In this document: one piece after another, positions 34,124 to 40,194 of the stretch
Layout of the letters: the number at the start of each line of letters is the position of its first letter
How positions within the stretch are numbered: position 1 is the first letter of the stretch
Assembly (NCBI GenBank): GCA_003021505.1
Contig: PXPT01000121.1
Span: 1 to 40,194, forward strand
DNA from: Cyanobacteria bacterium QS_4_48_99
GTDB lineage: Bacteria > Cyanobacteriota > Cyanobacteriia > Cyanobacteriales > Rubidibacteraceae
DNA length: 40,194 nt
Reading direction: 5' to 3'
Made by a program: the position numbers and the translations under genes
The notes under the pieces: model-generated
The model's database searches: none
Told to the model about the DNA's origin: nothing
The model's input: the letters and a program-made list of their open reading frames with translations, nothing else

Positions 34124-34599
34124 TTTGACTACTGTAGATGGAATGATTAGAGAAGGCTGGTCTTAGGGCTTTTGTCTAAAAAGTCGTGTAGAAAGCTAAA
34201 AGCTCTAAAGTTATTGGCGCGAGGATAGCCCAGTTAACTTTTTTGACGGTTACACCGAAAGGTGGCTAGGCTTCACCGCGTTGTTAAGCAGTATTTTTAA
34301 GAAGTAAGGGAACAATGCCGAGTTAACTTCGGTCAGTAAAGATTAACGTAACCTGATACTAAGTTGTGGTTAAAGGTGCTATTACCCCATTTTTGGGGAG
34401 GAAGGGGTAGAAAAAAGAGGAAAATTGCAGGCTTGGCCGCATAAAAAGCGAAATGCTTGTATCAAAAAAATTGACCAGTAACTGAAACTAGATAGCAAAA
34501 TAGAAAGTGTCAGAACAATTGCCCAGGACATGGAACGGCTATGAGGGCGGTGTCTTGGGGTGGCACACCCAGATAAAAACACTCGTGAGGTAAATCGTG
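34124..34599. other. Intergenic region after tRNA-Pro, no gene seen
   Basis: About 475 bases. It has two AGTTAACTT copies (about 34231 and 34320), a CCGA/TCGG hairpin with a GTTAACT loop and a CCCC/GGGG hairpin around ATTTTT (34385-34398). No reading frame with recognisable protein motifs. The Tic22 gene promoter is presumably in the second half. Confidence 0.4.
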
Positions 34600-35367
34600 A
34601 TGAAATCATTGCTTCGTTGGGGCGCAACACTGGGGTTAGTTGGAAGTGCCTTACTGGGTTCTTGGTTCTATCCCAATCTGCGATCGCTCGCTTTACCAGA
34701 AAAGCAAGTTATACAAACCTTGCAGCAAGTGCCAGTTTTCACCATTGCTAATCAGCAGGGTGCCCCCCTAGTGGCTTCCAGAGATAATCAAAAACAAGCC
34801 GCAGGAGTTTTTATTAGTCGGCAAGATGCCCAAACTTTCCTAAAGCGACTAAAAAAAGAAAAACCAGAACTGGCAAAACAAGTCAGAGTTGTCCCTGTGT
34901 CTTTAGGGGAAGTTTACAAGCTAGACAAAGCGAATGAAAGCAAAAAAGGTGCTCCAGATTTTACCTACGTTCCCGAACAGGAGCAGGTTAAGTCGGCAGT
35001 ATCCCTCCTGCGCCAGCAAGGTCAGCAGGTGAAACAGTTTCAGGGAGTGCCGCTGTTTGTTGCTAAAGGTGGACAAGAGCAGGGATATCTGACCCTCCAA
35101 CAGGGCGAGCAGAAAATTGTCCCCTTCTATTTTGAGAAAGAGCAAATTCAGCAGATGATCAAGCGCTTTAAGCAGCAAAAGCCCGATCTTGCCTCAAATG
35201 TACAAATTAAGGTTGTTCCGCTACAGGGCGTGTTACAAAAGTTGCAGACGAGTAACAATAAACAACTGAGGCAAATCAGGCTAGTGCCATCACAGGAAGC
35301 GCTCGAATATATACGATCACAGTCCAACTCTGGAGGGGGGAATCAGGCACAACCTCAGCAGCAGTAA
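34600..35367 (+). CDS. Tic22-family protein
   Basis: About 255 residues from ATG 34600, with GTGAGG about 9 bases before (an in-frame GTG precedes it directly). A signal-like hydrophobic stretch (TLGLVGSALLGSWFY) begins the protein. Two similar halves follow: VPVFTIANQQGAPLV with GVFISRQDAQTFLKRLKKEKPEL, and VPLFVAKGGQEQGYLTL with VPFYFEKEQIQQMIKRFKQQKP. This duplicated Tic22 layout matches cyanobacterial homologues of the plastid import factor, which act in the periplasm on outer-membrane biogenesis. It is Gln/Lys-rich and ends in a Gly/Gln tail. prmC starts 11 bases after its stop, probably in the same transcript. Confidence 0.9.
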   Translation: MKSLLRWGATLGLVGSALLGSWFYPNLRSLALPEKQVIQTLQQVPVFTIANQQGAPLVASRDNQKQAAGVFISRQDAQTFLKRLKKEKPELAKQVRVVPVSLGEVYKLDKANESKKGAPDFTYVPEQEQVKSAVSLLRQQGQQVKQFQGVPLFVAKGGQEQGYLTLQQGEQKIVPFYFEKEQIQQMIKRFKQQKPDLASNVQIKVVPLQGVLQKLQTSNNKQLRQIRLVPSQEALEYIRSQSNSGGGNQAQPQQQ

Positions 35368-35378
35368 GCGGTAATTAA

Positions 35379-36269
35379 GTGGTTTCGGGGAAACAACTCT
35401 CTCGCTGGCGTAGAAATGCCCGTCAAGAAGCGAACGCGGCTGGGATTGCTCCTACGGAAGTCGATTGGCTTTTGCAAGAAGTTGCTGGTTTGGATCAGCT
35501 GACGCTCCGTTTAGAGTCGTTTGAAGAGCAAGGGCAGATTGAGTTAAAAATTCCCTTGCCCAAGCTTACCCAACTCTGGCAGCAGCGGCTCTATGAGCGA
35601 GTGCCAGTGCAACATCTGGTCGGCGTGACCCCCTGGCGGAATTTTTCCCTTCGGGTATCCCCCGATGTTTTCATTCCGCGACCAGAAACGGAGTACCTAA
35701 TCGAGCTAGCAGTGAGAGCGACAGAAGCAGGTTCTTCCCAGCACCTCGCATCAGGGAACTGGGTGGATTTAGGAACTGGAAGTGGGGCGATCGCCTTGGG
35801 ACTGGCACAAGCTTTCCCACAGGCAACCATTCACGCAGTTGATTCTGGCACAGCGGCACTGACGATGGCACAGCAAAATGCAGAAAATCTCGGCTTCAGC
35901 AAAAGAATACAATTTTATCAGGGGGATTGGTGGGAGCCTTTCGCTTCCTTGAAAGGTCGGGTGAGCGGCATGGTATCTAATCCACCCTATATTCCCACCC
36001 ATTTACTACCTCAGCTACAACCAGAAGTTGGCCACCACGAACCCCACCAAGCACTGGATGGCGGCAGCGATGGTCTTGATAGCATTCGCTATCTCGTCAA
36101 AACCTCACCTCATTACCTATCTCCCGGGGGAGTCTGGTTAACTGAAATGATGGCAGGGCAGGCAGAGGCAGTCACTCAGTTACTACAGCAGGAGGGAAGT
36201 TATGCCCAAGTTCAGATTTTTCCCGATTTAGCCGGAATTGACCGCTTCGCTATGGCATATTGCAGTTAA
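35379..36269 (+). CDS. prmC: PrmC/HemK: release factor glutamine methyltransferase
   Basis: A 296-residue enzyme that methylates the GGQ glutamine of release factors. It has an N-terminal helical domain (about 1-90), then IPRPETEYLIE (about 99-109), the SAM site VDLGTGSGAIAL (129-140) and the catalytic NPPYIP (201-206). The HEPHQALDGGSDGL segment is conserved. The start is GTG at 35379, 11 bases after the Tic22 stop; no better start is visible. The 3' end is followed by GTTGAAAGTTAAAAGTTGGAA-type repeats before the converging comB. Confidence 0.92.
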   Translation: MVSGKQLSRWRRNARQEANAAGIAPTEVDWLLQEVAGLDQLTLRLESFEEQGQIELKIPLPKLTQLWQQRLYERVPVQHLVGVTPWRNFSLRVSPDVFIPRPETEYLIELAVRATEAGSSQHLASGNWVDLGTGSGAIALGLAQAFPQATIHAVDSGTAALTMAQQNAENLGFSKRIQFYQGDWWEPFASLKGRVSGMVSNPPYIPTHLLPQLQPEVGHHEPHQALDGGSDGLDSIRYLVKTSPHYLSPGGVWLTEMMAGQAEAVTQLLQQEGSYAQVQIFPDLAGIDRFAMAYCS

Positions 36270-36300
36270 AAGGTTGAAAGTTAAAAGTTGGAAGGTTTGA
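36268..36300. repeat. Short-period AAAGTTGAAAG-type repeat
   Basis: Units like GGTTGAAAG, GTTAAAAG and GTTGGAAGG recur in the 11-base intergenic gap and its flanks between prmC and comB, overlapping the ends of both. Confidence 0.5.
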
Positions 36301-37036
36301 AAGCTGGACTTGCTAAAACGCCTGGTTCTTTCTGAATGGGCAGTACATCGAGAGTGTCGGTTTGGGCGCAGTATCGCAAATCCTCATGAGCGTTGAGTCC
36401 TAGGAGGCGCTTGCCGTGGCTGGACTGGTGGAGCATTTCTAACAATTTGTCTTGCCAGTGAGTGTAGAGGGCAACCGCGCCAATCACTTCATCATTGCCA
36501 ATTATTTCCTCCTCAGACTGTCCGCTCTCGCGCCCAAGAGAGTGAGCGATCGCGCCTGCACAAGTGGTATCTTCGAGGGAGTAGCTTCCCTGCCATCCTG
36601 AACCCACTAGCCAAACCGTTTCCGGCTGTTTTTCGAGCAGATAGCGGACACAGGAGCGAGTGTTAACCAGTGCAGCACTCACCACGGCTTGCGATTTTTC
36701 CACCCGCTGTAGTGCCCGAGTCCCATTGGTGGTACTCAGGAATAAGCGTCGCCCTTTGACTTTTTCGGGAGTAGACTCTAAGGGAGAATTGCCCATGTCG
36801 CAGCCTGAGACTTTAGCACCGCCCCGTTCGCCAGCTCGCAGCCGTAGGGAAGCTGACCAATTTTCGCTGACTTGCATCAGTTTTTCTATGTCGTCAAACG
36901 CTTGCACTGCCTCAGCCCCAGCATGCAAAGCTGTAGCGATTGTGGTTGTTGCTCGCAAAACATCGATCACCACTGCACAATCGGGCAAATGGTCAGTGGG
37001 AGTAAGTTCGGGAGTGTGATAAACAAAAAGCTTCAC
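36281..37036 (-). CDS. comB: 2-phosphosulfolactate phosphatase family (ComB)
   Basis: About 251 residues. Family members usually start MKxFVYHTPE, which corresponds here to GTG 37036 (a longer frame reaches 37087). ComB is a Mg2+-dependent acid phosphatase acting on 2-phosphosulfolactate in coenzyme M synthesis in archaea; cyanobacterial homologues are widespread and their substrate is uncertain. Motifs: [14 protein letters not shown] (the metal and phosphate region), [30 protein letters not shown], and [15 protein letters not shown]. Complete length. It is leftward, separated from the colicin D-like pair by about 95 bases. Confidence 0.9.
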   Translation of the reverse strand: MKLFVYHTPELTPTDHLPDCAVVIDVLRATTTIATALHAGAEAVQAFDDIEKLMQVSENWSASLRLRAGERGGAKVSGCDMGNSPLESTPEKVKGRRLFLSTTNGTRALQRVEKSQAVVSAALVNTRSCVRYLLEKQPETVWLVGSGWQGSYSLEDTTCAGAIAHSLGRESGQSEEEIIGNDEVIGAVALYTHWQDKLLEMLHQSSHGKRLLGLNAHEDLRYCAQTDTLDVLPIQKEPGVLASPAFKPSNF

Positions 37037-37130
37037 AGTGGTTGGAGATGAACTGCCATTGCTGTATGTTAACCCAACGGCTGGCAATAACCAAGCAGGC
37101 GAGTAGCGATCGTTCTTCGGTAGCTTACTG

Positions 37131-37403
37131 CTAAACGCTTGTCAGTTTCACTAATTTATCAAGAGTGTTGCGAACCGATACCCGTAGTTGTGCTTCGCTC
37201 AGATCAAACCAAGGATCTTCAATTAGTTCTGGATTAGAGCAATAGGCATCTACGTCACTAAACAACTGATCCAAAATCTGAAACTCCCTTGGTGAGAGCA
37301 AATCACTTTCATTTTTAAATAGCTGTAAAAACTGCTCCTCAAACTCCTCAGCGCTCTTTTTCTCAGTTACAAAATCTTTCAGCAACACTATATACTTATT
37401 CAT
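37131..37403 (-). CDS. Colicin D-type immunity protein
   Basis: A 90-residue, strongly acidic, all-helical protein similar in length and charge to ImmD of E. coli (87 residues), which mimics tRNA and blocks the nuclease site. Segments: [59 protein letters not shown]. The ATG overlaps the stop of the upstream toxin gene (ATGA), so the two are translationally coupled and the antidote is made after the toxin. Identification rests on the match to the colicin immunity family and on the neighbouring gene. Confidence 0.8.
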   Translation of the reverse strand: MNKYIVLLKDFVTEKKSAEEFEEQFLQLFKNESDLLSPREFQILDQLFSDVDAYCSNPELIEDPWFDLSEAQLRVSVRNTLDKLVKLTSV

Positions 37404-37708
37404 CTATCCACCCCAAGTTTTCCAGTAGTAATCACTGCCTGAACTTGAAAAGAATTAAGCCTCCAGCCGCTAATATAATTATCTGTTTTGTCCACAATGA
37501 CATCCAAATTAGTCTTAAGATCGAAGTGATGTGTCACTGGCTGAGTACGATATGTCCCTGAGATAACCTGTACTCTGGCTTGCTGCACATGAGCTTTAAG
37601 ATTGGCTGCGAAAGCTGTGGCTGTCTGTAAATTGTAATCGCCTGAAATTCCAAAATCAGCAGCGTGTTTGAATTTCTTTTGAAGTTGACGCTCAGAAATT
37701 AGAATCAT
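37400..37708 (-). CDS. Stand-alone colicin D-type tRNA nuclease domain
   Basis: A 102-residue protein that is almost only the catalytic C-terminal domain of colicin D-type toxins, which cleave tRNA-Arg anticodon loops. It starts RQLQKKFKHAADFGI, in which the His of the KHAxDFG motif corresponds to the colicin D catalytic His, then VQVISGTYRTQPVTHHFD, LDVIVDKTDNYISGW and SFQVQAVITTGKLG. There is no receptor-binding, translocation or pre-toxin domain and an in-frame stop lies 9 bases before the ATG, so it is an orphan tip or an intracellular toxin of a toxin-antitoxin module. Its start is only 24 bases from the divergent gene at 37733. The immunity gene follows with an ATGA overlap. Confidence 0.8.
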   Translation of the reverse strand: MILISERQLQKKFKHAADFGISGDYNLQTATAFAANLKAHVQQARVQVISGTYRTQPVTHHFDLKTNLDVIVDKTDNYISGWRLNSFQVQAVITTGKLGVDR

Positions 37709-37732
37709 ACTAGCTCAACGAGGAGCAAATCT

Positions 37733-38167
37733 ATGTCAGTGGCTTTATCTCTTACTAAAATTCGACTCCACCACCGCTTCTCTATCCTTGTCATAGCTAG
37801 CATTTTGTGTGCGGGCGTAAGTATGATGTTGCCTAATGCTGCGGTTGCCGTTCCCCATTCTTCCTGCTCAGAAACCAAGGAAATGTCTAATCATCTGCCT
37901 GAAGCTGTGGCTCGTGCAGTTCTGCAACATGCTTCTCAGCAGTCAGGTTTGCCTATTTCCAAACTTCGGATAGTGGAGTCGCAACAACGGAATTGGTCCG
38001 ATGGCTGTCTCGGTCTTGCTGAACCCGGTATACTCTGTACCCAGGCGATCGTCGAGGGGTGGCGTGTGGTTGTTTCACATAACGAGCAAACCAGAGTCTA
38101 TCGCACTGATAGCCAGGGAACCCAGGTACGCTTAGAAACTTTAGAAACTGATCCGGCTGAGAATTAG
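37733..38167 (+). CDS. Exported hypothetical protein with conserved Trp/Cys motif
   Basis: A 144-residue protein with a signal peptide (FSILVIASILCAGVSMMLP, cleavage near AVAVPHSS). The mature part has LPEAVARAVLQHASQQSGLP, then the motif WSDGCLGLAEPGILCTQA and VEGWRVVVSHNEQTRVYRT, which recurs in cyanobacterial secreted proteins. Two Cys (in DGCLGL and ILCTQ) may form a disulfide. The function is unknown. ATG 37733 with an excellent GAGGAG Shine-Dalgarno about 9 bases upstream. It begins 24 bases from the divergent toxin gene, so the two promoters must overlap neighbouring coding sequence. Confidence 0.75.
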   Translation: MSVALSLTKIRLHHRFSILVIASILCAGVSMMLPNAAVAVPHSSCSETKEMSNHLPEAVARAVLQHASQQSGLPISKLRIVESQQRNWSDGCLGLAEPGILCTQAIVEGWRVVVSHNEQTRVYRTDSQGTQVRLETLETDPAEN

Positions 38168-38219
38168 CACAGGAAGCCTGTAGGCGATTTGATGGCAGCG
38201 ATTGGCGCAGTTACGCCCC

Positions 38220-39083
38220 ATGAATCCAGAGTGGCTCCACACGCAGCAGTTCCCTTTCAAAAGCAGGTTTGTCGAAATTGATTGCCATCTCATCCACTAT
38301 GTCGATGAAGGTAGCGGATCAACCCTACTGTTACTTCATGGCAATTCTACCTGGTCGTTTCTTTATCGAGAAATTATCAAAGGACTGCGAGACGATTTTC
38401 GTTGCGTGGCAGTTGACTATCCAGGATTCTGACTCTCGCAAGCTGCATCAGGCTATGGTTTCACTCCCCAATAACACTCCCTAATCATCGAGCAGTTGGT
38501 GCAAAAGCTTGACTTGAGAAAAATTACCCTGTTTTGTCATGATTGGGGCTGTCCCATTGGTCTTGGACTAGCGGGACGACAGCCAGAACGCTTCCGAGGA
38601 TTCGTGATTGGCAACACCTTTGCTTGGTCTGTCAACGGCAACTTGAAGCTTGAGGCTTTTTCTCGCTTGCTGGGTGGTGCAATGGGAGGCTTTTTGATCC
38701 GCAACTTCAACGCTTTTGTTAACCTAATCTTACCTCTGGGGATGCAGCACCCTCCTCACCGCACAGTGATGCAACACTATCGCCGACCTTTTTCTACCCG
38801 TGCCTCACGGGAGGTGAATCGGATCTTTGCCTGGGAGATTCTTGGCAGCCGTCCGTTTCTTGAGCAAGTCCATCAAGGTGTATCCCAACTTGCCCATAAG
38901 CTAACGCTAATTTTGTGGGGCGCGCGCAATCCTGCTTTCACTCGCCAGCAATGTCTTAGATTTGAGCAGTTATTCCCTAACTCCCAAACTGTTATTCTTC
39001 CAAATGCAGGTCACTTCATCGCCGAAGACGCACCAGCGCAGATAGTTGAGCAGTTCCGCTTCTGGTGGCAGGTTAAGGGCTAA
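38220..39083 (+). pseudogene. Haloalkane-dehalogenase-like alpha/beta hydrolase with two in-frame stops
   Basis: A single reading frame reads through as one hydrolase if two codons are ignored: TGA at 38430-38432 (expected Gly, GGA) and TAA at 38472-38474 (expected Gln or Glu). Around them the frame gives HGNSTWSFLYRE, AVDYPGF(*)LSQAASGYGF, TPQ(*)HSLIIEQLVQKLD, FCHDWGCPIGLGL with the nucleophilic Asp and VILPNAGHFIAEDAP with the catalytic His. The family is the haloalkane dehalogenase-like group. There is no frameshift, only two point substitutions, so the decay is recent or the stops are sequence errors. A TTG at 38202 and a TTG at 38496 could start fragments but give partial proteins. Confidence 0.85.
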
Positions 39084-39191
39084 GGAGTGGGGAAAAGTAG
39101 GAAAAGTCCCTAAGATGCATTTGGGTCTATTCTGGAATGTAAGCGATGAAGTTGTTCTTGCCTGTGGTTGAAATAGGTTAGTTGAAGTAGC

Positions 39192-40109
39192 ATGAGTCCT
39201 AAAAAACTTTCAGATTCTGACAAAAAAGACATCCTGGAGCTGTATCGCCAGCCAGACGAAACAACCTCAACTCTGGCAAACCGCTACCAAGTCAGTAGTT
39301 CGACAATCAGCCGCTTCCTGAAAAACAACTTGTCGGACTCAGAATACGAGGTACTGATTCAGCAAAAGCGGCTTAGTCGGACTCCTGGTCGTACTCAAGT
39401 GCCTAGCCAGGAAATGAGACAGCAGCCAGTAGAGGATCAAAGTGATGCAGGTTCTCAACGTCGGCGTCGTCGCCGTCCCTCAGCACCTTCTAAGCCTGCT
39501 ACCGAGAGTGAATCACCCTCCCCAACCCCATCAGACCAAACCACCTCCGCCGAGAGTGAATCACCCTCCCCAACCCCATCAGACCAAACCACTCCTGCCA
39601 CCCAGCAAGCAGAGTCTTACGGCACAGACGAAGAATCCGCTGACGAAGCAGAATTTACGGTTATACAGGAGATGTTGGGAGAAGACTTAGGAGAACTAGA
39701 GGAAAACGAGGAAGATCGGGAATATAGCGATGAGGGAAAAGGGGAAGAGCAAGTAGAGGATAAAACTGACCAAGGCAAATCAGAAACCGCTGACATTCAA
39801 GTGTTATCGCTATCTGAAGCAAAATTTCCCAAACCTTGCTATCTAGTAGTAGACCGTGCAGCAGAGTTAATTACTCGACCTCTGAAAGAGTTTAGTGACC
39901 TGGGGAAAATTCCTGGAGTCGAGATTCAACAGAAGACGTTGCCAGTTTTTGATAATCACAAAGTAGCACGGCGCTTTTCCAATCGTTATCAGCGAGTAAT
40001 TAAAGTTCCTGATGGTCAAATCCTTGGTAAGACTTGTGCATATCTAGAAGCTAAAGGGATTAGTCGACTGTTAATAGATGGTCAAGTTTACTCTTTGTCT
40101 TCACTCTAG
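39192..40109 (+). CDS. HTH protein with low-complexity centre and conserved C-terminal domain
   Basis: A 305-residue protein of unknown function. An N-terminal helix-turn-helix of the transposase/Helix-turn-helix_7 style (DILELYRQPDETTSTLANRYQ, VSSSTISRFLKNNL) suggests DNA binding. The middle (about 60-200) is Pro/Ser/Thr and then very acidic, and contains a perfect 48-bp duplication (39504-39551 and 39552-39599, unit ESESPSPTPSDQTT). The C-terminal ~100 residues form a compact domain beginning FPKPCYLVVDRAAELITRPL and ending KGISRLLIDGQVYSL. It is a domesticated-looking HTH factor rather than a transposase, because no catalytic domain is present. A hairpin terminator follows at 40131. Confidence 0.7.
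   Translation: MSPKKLSDSDKKDILELYRQPDETTSTLANRYQVSSSTISRFLKNNLSDSEYEVLIQQKRLSRTPGRTQVPSQEMRQQPVEDQSDAGSQRRRRRRPSAPSKPATESESPSPTPSDQTTSAESESPSPTPSDQTTPATQQAESYGTDEESADEAEFTVIQEMLGEDLGELEENEEDREYSDEGKGEEQVEDKTDQGKSETADIQVLSLSEAKFPKPCYLVVDRAAELITRPLKEFSDLGKIPGVEIQQKTLPVFDNHKVARRFSNRYQRVIKVPDGQILGKTCAYLEAKGISRLLIDGQVYSLSSL
39504..39599 (+). repeat. Tandem 48-bp duplication inside a coding region
   Basis: Two copies of a 48-bp unit (GAGAGTGAATCACCCTCCCC...), in frame, differing at a few positions at their ends (CTCCGCC versus CTCCTGCC). It encodes a repeated Pro/Ser/Thr-rich 16-residue segment, probably a disordered linker. Confidence 0.9.
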
Positions 40110-40130
40110 ACCATATAGGAGTAATCTGAA

Positions 40131-40180
40131 GCCCCACAGACATAGGTATCCTGTGGGGCCAAGGTCAAATATTTTTGACC
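40131..40180 (+). terminator. Probable terminator: GCCCCACAG hairpin plus second stem
   Basis: A 9-bp stem GCCCCACAG (40131-40139) / CTGTGGGGC (40151-40159) with an 11-base loop lies 22 bases after the stop codon. A second hairpin GGTCAAA/TTTGACC around TATT (40163-40180) follows, giving a short T-run in its right arm. No long U-tract after the first stem, so certainty is moderate. Confidence 0.55.
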
Positions 40181-40194
40181 AGCTCCTTAAATAG

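Noticed and set aside
38202-39083. Stop codon reassignment or selenocysteine in the dehalogenase-like gene
   Set aside because: One stop is TGA at a Gly position and the other TAA; no SECIS-like hairpin was seen and normal genes here end in TAA, TGA and TAG.
1-40194. CRISPR array, prophage or complete insertion sequence
   Set aside because: No regularly spaced repeats with spacers, no transposase with catalytic domain, no inverted-repeat-bounded element and no phage structural genes were seen.

Overview
The window is chromosomal DNA of a cyanobacterium. The evidence is more than twenty copies of the HIP1 octamer GCGATCGC (many as GGCGATCGCC) and a set of cyanobacterial families: a fused ThiD2-ThiE, Tab2/Atab2, Tic22, cyAbrB, a DUF1517 protein, a plastid-like (Ycf52/NSI) GNAT and a DUF6679 protein. 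Genus cannot be fixed from the sequence; pseudogenes and abundant short-period intergenic repeats fit a larger-genome filamentous or colonial lineage.

Layout. 1-4.6 kb: the 3' end of an unidentified gene with a clear terminator, an O-methyltransferase, then thiamin genes (tenA facing away from thiD2-thiE and thiS) and a secreted DUF1517 protein. 4.8-9.2 kb: a large exported alpha/beta hydrolase, a frameshifted nrtS, an RsmF/RsmB-type rRNA methyltransferase and rimM. 9.3-12.6 kb: an AT-rich leftward block with an HTTM-DCC fusion, a membrane-anchored partner and a type II NADH dehydrogenase-like protein. 13-16.5 kb: Tab2 homologue, a strongly folded candidate RNA (6S-like shape), a bidirectional terminator, dnaA and a GNAT. 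16.5-24.4 kb: a decayed Uma2 gene, queF with a Cys-motif neighbour, a phasin-like gene, SRP RNA, a YciI protein, a 2H-phosphoesterase, sppA, pyrR, cobD (apparently with a non-canonical start), a decayed GFA gene and an Rrf2 regulator. 24.8-33 kb: cyAbrB, a GT39 glycosyltransferase, a CPA antiporter with an RCK-like tail, a 40-residue membrane protein, a beta-CASP-like metallo-hydrolase, a DUF6679 protein and an alpha/beta hydrolase. 33.4-40.2 kb: GNAT, tRNA-Pro(UGG), Tic22, prmC, comB, a colicin D-type nuclease with its immunity protein, a secreted Cys-containing protein, a haloalkane-dehalogenase-like gene carrying two in-frame stops, and an HTH protein with a 48-bp tandem duplication.

Most genes are housekeeping or cofactor genes in short operons. 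The notable points are the stand-alone colicin D-like toxin/immunity pair, four broken genes whose original reading can be reconstructed, a purine/pyrimidine repeat family concentrated where converging genes meet, the folded RNA candidate before dnaA, and the start codon problem in cobD. All family calls come from reading motifs by eye; no database search was run.
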